DNA from: Thermoproteales archaeon
GTDB taxonomy: Archaea; Thermoproteota; Thermoprotei; Thermoproteales; Thermocladiaceae
Length of the DNA: 6,976 nt
Direction: 5' to 3'
Assembly (NCBI GenBank): GCA_027068725.1
Contig: JAMOMD010000326.1
Span: forward strand, 1 to 6,976
In this document: piece after piece, positions 1-6,112 of the stretch
How positions within the stretch are numbered: the stretch's first letter is position 1
Layout: each line of letters begins with the position of its first letter
The notes under the pieces: model-generated
Databases searched by the model: none
Told to the model about the DNA's origin: nothing
What the model saw: only the letters and a program-made list of their open reading frames with translations
Translations under genes and position numbers: made by a program

Positions 1-1409
1 GTGAGCTCAATGACATCTTGACAACGGTCAGGAAGCTCGGGCTTGAGGATTACATAAGAGTCGAGTTCACTAACGTAATTCCGAAGGGCTACTATCCTGA
101 CGATATAGACAAGGCAGACGAGATCGTGCGCGAGGTTGCTAGAGAGATGAATCTTGTACTGATAACGAGCGACGAGATAACACACACAATATGTCAAGCA
201 CTTGGCATAAGGTGTCTGTTCACAGGTAAGCCAAAGCAGAGGCTCGAGTTTGAGAAGTTCTTTGATAGGGACACGCTGTCAGTTCACCTGAAGGAGGGCT
301 GTCTGCCCTACGCTAAGAAGGGTCATCCAGGTGCGTGGAAGCTAGTTCCTGTTGGTTATGAGCCTCTCAGCAGAGAGTACCTCGAGAAGATTGTCAGAGA
401 GATAGTCTCGGCTAGCTTCAAGATGGAGCATGGCTGCAGAATGGAGATCTGCAGGGAGCACTCGATGATTGTGCAGTGTAATGAGTACAGAATAGTGATT
501 GCGATGCCGCCCGTGTCTGATGGTATTGAGATAACCATCGTGAGACCAGTCATAAAGAAGCGTCTAGAAGACTACAATCTGCATCCAAAGGTCTTCGAGA
601 GACTGAACCATGCTGAGGGTATCCTGATAGCTGGACCACCAGGTGCCGGAAAGACAACGTTCGCGCAGGCACTTGCCGAGTACTATGCTAGACAGAACAA
701 GATCGTGAAGACCATAGAGAGTCCAAGAGACATGATCCTGCCAAGCGAGATTACTCAGTACTCGAAGTCCTACGCGTCCTCAGAAGAGCTACACGATCTG
801 CTCCTACTGTCAAGACCAGACTACACGATCTTTGATGAGATGAGAGACACGGCAGACTTCCAGCTGTACATTGACCTGAGACTTGCAGGTATAGGCATGG
901 TCGGAGTAGTTCATGCAACGTCACCGATCGATGCGATACAGAGGTTCGTGTACAGAGTTGACCTAGGTATGTTGCCGTCAATTATTGACACTGTGATATT
1001 CATGAAGAATGGCGAGGTTCAGAAGGTGTACGCACTTGAGATGGTGGTCAAGGTACCTGAAGGACTGAGAGAGGAGGATCTTGCTAGACCAGTAGTCGTA
1101 GTCAAGGACTTCATCACTGAGGAGCCTGAGTACGAGATCTACGTGTTTGGTGAGGAGAAGTTCATTGTACCTCTCAAGAAGACTACAGTGCCCAGAGGTG
1201 CTATTGACAGGAAGGTCATGACGAGAATCGTGAGAGCACTTAAGAAGTACATACCACCAAGCGAGATCAGGATTGAGAAGACTTCAGACAACGTATTTGT
1301 CGTGAAGATACCTGAGAGCTACATGGGAATTGCAATATCTAGAGGACTGCCAAAGCTTGAGGCATTAAAGAGGAAGTTTAACGTAGACATTAGGGTAGAG
1401 CCCAGGTAA
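1..1409 (+). CDS. PIN-domain / PilT-type ATPase / KH protein (PINA-like), 5' end outside window
   Basis: The frame is open to the left edge (the codons from base 3 read E-L-N-D-I before a TTG at 18), so this is the 3' part of a longer gene and the TTG is probably not the start. Residues are counted from that TTG. Residues 1-75 are the end of a PIN nuclease-like domain: an ADEIV helix, then the LITSDE strand carrying a conserved acid. A P-loop ATPase of the PilT/T4SS class follows, with Walker A GPPGAGKTT at 206-214, Walker B IFDE at 272-275 and a conserved VHAT histidine at 299. Residues 397-463 form a KH-like RNA/DNA-binding domain. The best-known relative is Sulfolobus PINA, described as a hexameric ATPase that acts on Holliday junctions; that role here is inferred from the family. 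The KH GxxG loop looks degenerate (S-R-G-L, 441-444). All lysine codons I checked are AAG. The first PIN acidic residues lie outside the window. Confidence 0.88.
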   Translation, partial: ELNDILTTVRKLGLEDYIRVEFTNVIPKGYYPDDIDKADEIVREVAREMNLVLITSDEITHTICQALGIRCLFTGKPKQRLEFEKFFDRDTLSVHLKEGCLPYAKKGHPGAWKLVPVGYEPLSREYLEKIVREIVSASFKMEHGCRMEICREHSMIVQCNEYRIVIAMPPVSDGIEITIVRPVIKKRLEDYNLHPKVFERLNHAEGILIAGPPGAGKTTFAQALAEYYARQNKIVKTIESPRDMILPSEITQYSKSYASSEELHDLLLLSRPDYTIFDEMRDTADFQLYIDLRLAGIGMVGVVHATSPIDAIQRFVYRVDLGMLPSIIDTVIFMKNGEVQKVYALEMVVKVPEGLREEDLARPVVVVKDFITEEPEYEIYVFGEEKFIVPLKKTTVPRGAIDRKVMTRIVRALKKYIPPSEIRIEKTSDNVFVVKIPESYMGIAISRGLPKLEALKRKFNVDIRVEPR

Positions 1410-1420
1410 GGCTCTTCAGG

Positions 1421-1430
1421 ACTTGCAAGT
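1421..1430. promoter_or_regulatory. 10-bp perfect palindrome, possible operator
   Basis: ACTTGCAAGT equals its own reverse complement. It lies just upstream of the BRE/TATA element of the following operon, a position where archaeal dimeric HTH regulators often bind. With no loop it is a poor RNA hairpin, so a DNA site is the better reading. It is short enough to occur by chance; only the position makes it interesting. Confidence 0.3.
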
Positions 1431-1448
1431 AGTAAAAAGCTATATAAG
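1431..1448 (+). promoter_or_regulatory. BRE/TATA promoter of the KaiC-srp54 operon
   Basis: A purine/A-rich BRE-like stretch (AGTAAAAAG, 1431-1439) runs into a TATA box (CTATATAAG, about 1440-1448). The TATA centre near 1444 predicts transcription start around 1468-1473, about 26 bases downstream. That coincides with the start codon region of the next gene, so its mRNA should be leaderless or nearly so. No Shine-Dalgarno motif is visible before the ATG at 1473, which fits. It is the only good promoter I see upstream of the four-gene plus-strand run. Confidence 0.65.
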
Positions 1449-1472
1449 GTCAGTGTAGAGTTTCGACATGTC

Positions 1473-2561
1473 ATGGGCATCTTTGACAAATTAAGAAGAA
1501 GGAAGCGCGAGGACACTGCTATTCTACATCCATATCCTTACTACTATCAGCAGTATCAGAATCCGCATCAGCAGTATACAACCACTGGCTACTACTATCA
1601 GCAGGACACACAGACCTACACTCCCTATGTACAGCAAGTAGCTCCGCAGTATGCACAGACTCCACAGCAGCCCTATGCGCCAACTGCACCGCAGTACCCA
1701 ACTAGCACATACACTCCCCTACCTCCAAGTCCTGAGACGCATCTGTACACAATGCCGTACTATGATGCTGTATCGAAGGCATGTACAGGAATTGTGGGAC
1801 TTGACATGCAGCTTCAGGGAGGATTCAGGAGAGGCGAGATCTACCTCATTGCTGGAGAGGCTGGAATGGGCAAGACCATCTTTGCACTGCAGTTCCTGAA
1901 GGCAGGTGCTGAACGTGGAGAAGTTGGAATTTACATAACGGTTGACGAACCATCAGAAGATGTTAAGCGAGGTGTACGAGAAGCACTAGGCTGGGACTTG
2001 GAGAAGTATGAAAATGATGGAAAGTTAATATTCCTAGACTTTAGGACTCACTTCAGAATATATTCAAGAGAGACCAACATTACTATAGACCCGAGAGAGC
2101 TTGCTAAAGTTATCACGGAGTACATAAAGAAGTATGATGCTAGAAGACTTGTAATAGATCCTATTGCTCCGTTGATAATAACGAGCCATCATGACATAAT
2201 GTGGGTCAGAGAGTATCTTAGAGAACTTGTATTTCAGTTAAAGAAGTTCAAGGATGTCACCACAGTAATAACTTCAGAAATTCCAACAGGTGAGGAGAAG
2301 AAGATTAGTAGGTTCGGTGTTGAGGAGTATCTTGCAAGTGGAGTCATTATACTATCACTAGAGGAGTATTACGGTCATCTGATGCGTGTGATGTTCATTA
2401 GAAAGATGAGGTGGACGCCGATTAATCCTGTTAAGCTAGTCTTTGAGATTAGGTATAATGAGGGAATTGTCGTCCTCAAGAGGCTTGATGAGTATCTTCG
2501 TGAGCTTAGTCAACAGTATCAGTATGGAAGAGAAAGAGCCAGGACAGTGACTGTGAGATGA
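1473..2561 (+). CDS. KaiC-like RecA-fold ATPase with Gln/Tyr/Pro/Thr-rich N-terminal tail
   Basis: A 362-residue protein in three parts. Residues 1-13 are a basic cap (MGIFDKLRRRKRE) that could form an amphipathic helix. Residues 19-87 are low-complexity: I count about 15 Gln, 15 Tyr, 14 Pro and 11 Thr in 69 residues, with one charged residue (D45). Residues from about 100 are a single KaiC/RAD55-type domain: a GIVGLD entry motif, Walker A GEAGMGKT (128-135), an acidic pair D158-E159 where KaiC proteins usually have Glu-Glu, Walker B LVIDP (D229), and a KMR motif near the C-terminus (RKMRW). Such proteins are ATP-dependent switches or scaffolds in archaea; the target here is unknown. The ATG at 1473 is chosen because it sits at the predicted leaderless start and just precedes the cap. 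It is the first gene of the operon, and its last four bases (ATGA) overlap the srp54 start, indicating translational coupling. The tail is not part of the usual family architecture. Confidence 0.88.
   Translation: MGIFDKLRRRKREDTAILHPYPYYYQQYQNPHQQYTTTGYYYQQDTQTYTPYVQQVAPQYAQTPQQPYAPTAPQYPTSTYTPLPPSPETHLYTMPYYDAVSKACTGIVGLDMQLQGGFRRGEIYLIAGEAGMGKTIFALQFLKAGAERGEVGIYITVDEPSEDVKRGVREALGWDLEKYENDGKLIFLDFRTHFRIYSRETNITIDPRELAKVITEYIKKYDARRLVIDPIAPLIITSHHDIMWVREYLRELVFQLKKFKDVTTVITSEIPTGEEKKISRFGVEEYLASGVIILSLEEYYGHLMRVMFIRKMRWTPINPVKLVFEIRYNEGIVVLKRLDEYLRELSQQYQYGRERARTVTVR
1539..1604 (+). repeat. Pair of 15-bp direct repeats inside the low-complexity coding region
   Basis: TACTACTATCAGCAG occurs exactly at 1539-1553 and again at 1590-1604, both in the reading frame and both encoding YYYQQ. 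A shorter CAGCAGTAT/CATCAGCAGTAT repetition lies around and between them. The spacing (51 bases, a multiple of 3) suggests the Gln/Tyr-rich tail grew by in-frame duplication. Confidence 0.7.
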
Positions 2562-3937
2562 AGGCTCTCTTCGAATCCTTCTCAAAACTTGTAGCTAAGA
2601 TACGTGGATTAACTTACATTGATGAGGAGACTTTACGAGAGATATTGAAAGAAATTCAGAGAACTCTCCTGAAGGCTGATGTAAGTGTTGAGATTGTATA
2701 TTCTATAACTAAGAACATTGAAAAGAAGTTCAAGGAGTCAAAAGTTCCTGAAGGTGTTCATCCAAAGGACTATTTACTATACCTTCTCTACACAGAGCTT
2801 GTAAATGCGCTAGGCGGTGATGTTCCTCCTCAGGTTGACATACCTAAGAGACCGTACAAGCTCATGCTCGTTGGAATAGAAGGCTGTGGCAAAACTACGT
2901 CAGCCGCAAAGCTTGCGTACTTCTACACTAAGAACAAGAAACTGAAGGTTGGTCTCATACAGACGGACGTTCATAGACCAGGAGCTAGAGAGCAGCTAAA
3001 GCAGCTAGCGGAGAAGATTGGCGTACCATTTTACGGCGATCCTGGACATGGCGATCCTTACAGGATTGCGCAGGAAGGTATCGAACACATGCTTAAGCGA
3101 GGAGTCGACCTGATAATAATTGACACAGCAGGAAGACACAAGAGTGAGACAGAGCTAATGGAGGAGATCAAGCGACTATACGATATAGTGAAACCTGATG
3201 AAGTCATGCTTGTAATCGACGCAACTTCAGGTAAGCAAGCTGCTGCTCAAGCTGAGGCATTTATGAAGTACGTGCCTATCCATTCAATATTTGTAACAAA
3301 AATGGACAGCACAGCACGTGGCGGAGGAGCACTTATGTCTGTGATAAAGACTGGAGCTAAAATAAAGTTCATAGGAACAGGCGAAGACGTTGAAGAGATA
3401 GAGATATTTAATCCTAGAAGATTTGTCGCGAGACTTCTAGGCCTAGGAGATCTTGAGACTCTCGTAGAGAAAATTAGAGCGCTTGAGGAAGAGGAGAAAA
3501 TTGTAAAAGAAGTTGAGAAAGAGATAGAAGAAGGAAAGATAACACTTCTGACGTTGAAAAAACAGTTAGAAACTATAATGAAGCTTGGTCCTCTTAGCAA
3601 ATTGTTTGAACTTCTTCCAACTAGTATGTTCCCTGCTCCTGTACTTAAGAACATAAGTGATGAGCAACTACAGCTTACGCAACAGAAGTTGAAGAGATGG
3701 TATGCGATACTTCAGTCAATGACTATGGAAGAGCTTCTGAATCCCGATATTTTAGATGCTTCTAGGATTAGAAGAATAGCGAGAGGTTCAGGAACATCGC
3801 CGAAAGAGGTTCGTGAATTACTACAGTACTATCAGTTGATTAAGAGGCTTGTATCAGATATGAAGAAGTCTAGAAAGAGGTTACCAAAGAGTCTGCTGAA
3901 GCAGATAGACATAAACTTAGGCGAGCTTGGAATGTAG
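2558..3937 (+). CDS. srp54: Signal recognition particle protein SRP54
   Basis: A 459-residue GTPase of the signal recognition particle, which binds 7S RNA and signal sequences and delivers ribosomes to FtsY at the membrane. The order is N domain (about 1-90, TLLKADV motif), G domain (about 98-295) and M domain (about 320-440). G-domain motifs are P-loop GIEGCGKTT (106-114), DVHRPGAREQL, DTAGRH (D189), TKMD (247-250) followed by ARGGGAL, and the FIGTGE/FNPRRF/RLLGLGD closing motifs. The M domain carries SMTMEEL and the SRP-RNA-binding RIRRIARGSG (403-412). That M domain excludes FtsY. Oddities: the P-loop has Glu (E108) where SRP54/Ffh normally has Gln, the G4 motif reads TKMDS rather than TKLDG, and the M domain is poor in methionine. 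The length is about normal for archaea. The ATG overlaps the stop of the KaiC-like gene by four bases; the next gene follows 8 bases after the stop. Confidence 0.97.
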   Translation: MKALFESFSKLVAKIRGLTYIDEETLREILKEIQRTLLKADVSVEIVYSITKNIEKKFKESKVPEGVHPKDYLLYLLYTELVNALGGDVPPQVDIPKRPYKLMLVGIEGCGKTTSAAKLAYFYTKNKKLKVGLIQTDVHRPGAREQLKQLAEKIGVPFYGDPGHGDPYRIAQEGIEHMLKRGVDLIIIDTAGRHKSETELMEEIKRLYDIVKPDEVMLVIDATSGKQAAAQAEAFMKYVPIHSIFVTKMDSTARGGGALMSVIKTGAKIKFIGTGEDVEEIEIFNPRRFVARLLGLGDLETLVEKIRALEEEEKIVKEVEKEIEEGKITLLTLKKQLETIMKLGPLSKLFELLPTSMFPAPVLKNISDEQLQLTQQKLKRWYAILQSMTMEELLNPDILDASRIRRIARGSGTSPKEVRELLQYYQLIKRLVSDMKKSRKRLPKSLLKQIDINLGELGM

Positions 3938-3945
3938 GCACGGCT

Positions 3946-4503
3946 ATGAAGGACATAGTTAAGAAAGTCGTTTCTTACTTATCAGAGAGAGGTTTTCATA
4001 TAAACTTCCTTCGAGAAGATCTCGTACGTGCAGAACAGGGCCAGCTTAAGGTAAGTACCTGGTTCTCGGAGAAGGATTACCTAGACTGGTATGATCCGCT
4101 TAACCTGATAGACGAGTTCCAGCTCAATGACACTAATGCCCTGATAATAGTTGCACCTCGTGCATATACGATAGCTGACGAGGTACTACATAGTATTGAG
4201 CGAGCAAGGTACTGGTACGACCTGTTCATTAATGTCAAAGTTTACAGTGTTGACGTAACAGTACTCGATAAGGCACTGGAAGAGGCTGTAAATAGCATAT
4301 TAACGAACTTCATTGACTTGACAGCAAACATCGTGCAGACAGAGGGAACTTGTCCGAGATGTAAGGGTACTCTATATGTAGTATATGCGAATACGTTTTT
4401 CTCACGTATACTGAAGTGTCAAGTACTAGAGAAGATCTATCGTTGTCCTAACTGCGGCTTAAAAATACATAGAATAGAAGACCGTTACAGATGCTTAAGG
4501 TAG
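3946..4503 (+). CDS. Unrecognised protein with C-terminal zinc ribbon
   Basis: A 185-residue protein I do not recognise. Residues 1-125 look like a mixed alpha/beta domain: helix 1-15, strands around residues 24-45 and the hydrophobic ALIIVAP strand, a helix through HSIERARYWYDLF, then the VKVYSVDVTVL strand. The C-terminus carries a clear zinc ribbon with CPRC (C136/C139) and CPNC (C167/C170); C158 and C183 are extra. The N-terminal fold might be a restriction-endonuclease-like or Rossmann-like unit, but I see no convincing active site. It lies 8 bases after srp54 and overlaps the DUF72 gene by 13 bases, so the three should be co-expressed. A nucleic-acid or protein-binding role is a guess from the ribbon. 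The ATG is the first start after the srp54 stop, with no strong Shine-Dalgarno motif. Confidence 0.82.
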   Translation: MKDIVKKVVSYLSERGFHINFLREDLVRAEQGQLKVSTWFSEKDYLDWYDPLNLIDEFQLNDTNALIIVAPRAYTIADEVLHSIERARYWYDLFINVKVYSVDVTVLDKALEEAVNSILTNFIDLTANIVQTEGTCPRCKGTLYVVYANTFFSRILKCQVLEKIYRCPNCGLKIHRIEDRYRCLR

Positions 4504-5243
4504 GCATCTGTGGCCTAAAATACAGACAGCAACTATACAAGACTCTAGATGTAGCGGAGCTTCAGGATACGTTCTACAACATGCCTGATCCTGAAAATTT
4601 GAAAAAGTTAAGGCAAGAAGCTCCGCCTGATTTTGAATTTACGATAAAGGTCTTTCAAGCACTAACTCATCCAAGATCTTCACCAACGTGGAGGAGAATG
4701 AAGACAAAACTTGAGGGGAATTTAGACAATTATGGTTATCTTAAGCCTACAGAAGAGAACTTCAGGATATGGGACGAATTTTACAAAAGAACGAGAGTAC
4801 TTAATGCAAAAATTTACGTATTTCAAACACCTGCCTCCATGCCTGCTGATGATAAGGCTTTCAGGTGGGTCATAGACTTTTTCAAAAGTATTAAGAAGAA
4901 TGGTATAATAATAGGATGGGAGCCTCGAGGAGCATGGTGTGAGAAGAAGGAGCTTCTTCAAAAAGTTTTAGAAGAATGTGATATAATACATGTTGTAGAT
5001 CCTTTCCGTAGGCTACCTTATAGAGAATCGAAGATAATATACTTTAGATTACATGGTATTGGTCCTGGAGAGACAAACTACTCGTATAGATATACGGACG
5101 AGGATCTCGTGAAGCTTTCTGACATTGTTAAGAGTTATTTAAGAAAAGGTTGTGATGTCTATGTGCTGTTTAATAATATTTACATGTTTCAGGATGCTCA
5201 GAGGTTTAAACAAATTATGAAACAGGAGTCTGCGACAGGTTAA
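4491..5243 (+). CDS. DUF72 (YecE-like) TIM-barrel protein
   Basis: A 250-residue protein of the DUF72/YecE family, whose biochemical function is not established. Family features: an N-terminal VGICGLKY strand corresponding to the usual vGtsGwxY; a FYNMP segment followed by PPDFEFTIKVFQALTHP, matching the family's F-Y-x-x-P and F-x-F-x-x-K...TH pattern; a strand ending WEPRG (E144); and the characteristic YFRLHG (R186, H188). The length is normal. The ATG at 4491 lies inside the end of the zinc-ribbon gene (13-base overlap) and puts the conserved strand right at the N-terminus as expected, so translational coupling is likely. It is the last gene of the plus-strand operon and converges with the minus-strand KaiC-like gene. 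Lysine codons are mixed AAA/AAG, unlike the PIN-ATPase gene. Confidence 0.9.
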   Translation: MLKVGICGLKYRQQLYKTLDVAELQDTFYNMPDPENLKKLRQEAPPDFEFTIKVFQALTHPRSSPTWRRMKTKLEGNLDNYGYLKPTEENFRIWDEFYKRTRVLNAKIYVFQTPASMPADDKAFRWVIDFFKSIKKNGIIIGWEPRGAWCEKKELLQKVLEECDIIHVVDPFRRLPYRESKIIYFRLHGIGPGETNYSYRYTDEDLVKLSDIVKSYLRKGCDVYVLFNNIYMFQDAQRFKQIMKQESATG

Positions 5244-5277
5244 TTGTTCTTGTCTTACTCTTCCTCTTCTTCCTCTA
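5244..5277 (+). terminator. Pyrimidine-rich tract after the DUF72 stop
   Basis: Directly after the TAA at 5241-5243 the plus strand becomes almost pure T/C, with groups of two T's and no hairpin. Archaeal intrinsic termination uses U-rich tracts without stems, so this may end the plus-strand operon. The caveat is that from 5255 the tract is simply the antisense of the poly-Glu codons of the convergent gene, so only the first 11 bases are non-coding. Confidence 0.3.
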
Positions 5278-6112
5278 CGACAACTCTCTTCCTCACTACT
5301 GGCGCTTCTTCTACAGCTTTCTTCATTGCTCTAATTTCATCTTCAGGTAGCTTCTCTACGAGTACTCCTGATCTCGTGAACTTGATGTACTTGTCCCAGT
5401 GTACTACTAGTCCCTTGTCAGTAATCTCAAGTGGGTGTCTAAGCATGCTGTGCTTTGTTGCTCTCATCTTCCACACAATTATTGATCGGTACAGTTTTCC
5501 ATCGTACTCGTCTAGATCCAGCCTAATTATTCCATCAACAGCATGCTCGACACCTGGTCCACCAAAGCCTCTCTCTCCTGCCGATACCTGACTCACGAAT
5601 ATTGCTGTGCAGCCCAGCCCTGCAATTACTCTCTTCAATAGCATGACTACCGATCTTGCTACTGCAGGCTTCGTCAGGTATAGTGTCGAGACTGAGTCAA
5701 TTACTACTCTGACAGCATCGATCTCCTTAATTGCCTGCCTGAGAACATCTATCATCTCTCTAACATCGTCAGGATTCTTAACAACGTACTTCTCGCGCTC
5801 AGCATATCTGCCAATTCCGCCAGTGAACGCGTCAACAAGTGCAAACTTTCCCTCCTCCTCGTACTTCGTTATGTCCCATCCAAAGTGCTTGAAGCTTCTT
5901 CTAACGGCAGCTGGATGCTCCTCAAGAGCAACAAATACTCCGGGCTCACCCTCTACGAGTCCATTATATAGGAACTGCATGCCGAGAATGGACTTTCCTG
6001 TACCTGGACCACCACTTACGAGGACTATGTTTCTCTCAGGTATGCCACCGTACAGTATCTCGTCAAGACCGGGTATGCGCGTTCGTACTCGTCTTACGAC
6101 CTCACTGCTCAT
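5255..6112 (-). CDS. KaiC-like RecA-fold ATPase with acidic C-terminal tail
   Basis: A 285-residue single-domain KaiC/RAD55-family ATPase. Motifs: IPGLDEILYGGIP entry signature (13-25), Walker A GGPGTGKS (34-41), the canonical catalytic Glu-Glu pair E64-E65 in VALEEHP, Walker B VVIDS (D139-S140), FVSQVS after the next strand, and a KMRATKH motif near the domain end, matching the family K-M-R-x-x-x-H. The C-terminus ends in VVVEEEEEE after a KKAVEEAPVVRKR linker. Family members bind and hydrolyse ATP and often act as signalling or scaffold proteins; a role in DNA repair or motility cannot be told from sequence. The ATG follows the upstream TAG with no gap; GAGG (6116-6119) and AGGAGT (6123-6128) are possible ribosome-binding motifs. 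Lysine is almost always AAG. It is last in the minus-strand group and stops 11 bases from the DUF72 stop. Confidence 0.93.
   Translation of the reverse strand: MSSEVVRRVRTRIPGLDEILYGGIPERNIVLVSGGPGTGKSILGMQFLYNGLVEGEPGVFVALEEHPAAVRRSFKHFGWDITKYEEEGKFALVDAFTGGIGRYAEREKYVVKNPDDVREMIDVLRQAIKEIDAVRVVIDSVSTLYLTKPAVARSVVMLLKRVIAGLGCTAIFVSQVSAGERGFGGPGVEHAVDGIIRLDLDEYDGKLYRSIIVWKMRATKHSMLRHPLEITDKGLVVHWDKYIKFTRSGVLVEKLPEDEIRAMKKAVEEAPVVRKRVVVEEEEEE

Noticed and set aside
1410..1472. An RNA gene or hairpin terminator in the spacer
   Set aside because: Only a loopless 10-bp palindrome and promoter elements are visible; no stem-loop with a T-run and no tRNA-like pattern.
1539..1604. Repeats that might suggest a small CRISPR-like array
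   Set aside because: There are only two copies, in frame and within a coding low-complexity region, with no spacer pattern or leader.
1651..1899. Overlapping plus-strand open frame in the region of the KaiC-like tail and Walker A
   Set aside because: The real frame carries the Walker A motif and the conserved domain; the alternative has no start signal or domain.
3247..3654. Open frame of 135 codons on the minus strand within srp54
   Set aside because: It is antisense to the conserved G and M domains and its product has no recognisable features.
2558..3937. FtsY (SRP receptor) rather than SRP54
   Set aside because: A full M domain with RIRRIARGSG is present after the GTPase domain, and there is no acidic N-terminal domain.
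5244..5591. Open frame on the plus strand right after the DUF72 stop (115 codons)
   Set aside because: Its Ser-rich start is only the antisense of the poly-Glu tail; the opposite strand is clearly coding.
1473..6112. A bacterial-style Kai circadian clock
   Set aside because: Both KaiC-like proteins have one RecA domain, not the double domain of clock KaiC, and no kaiA or kaiB is visible.
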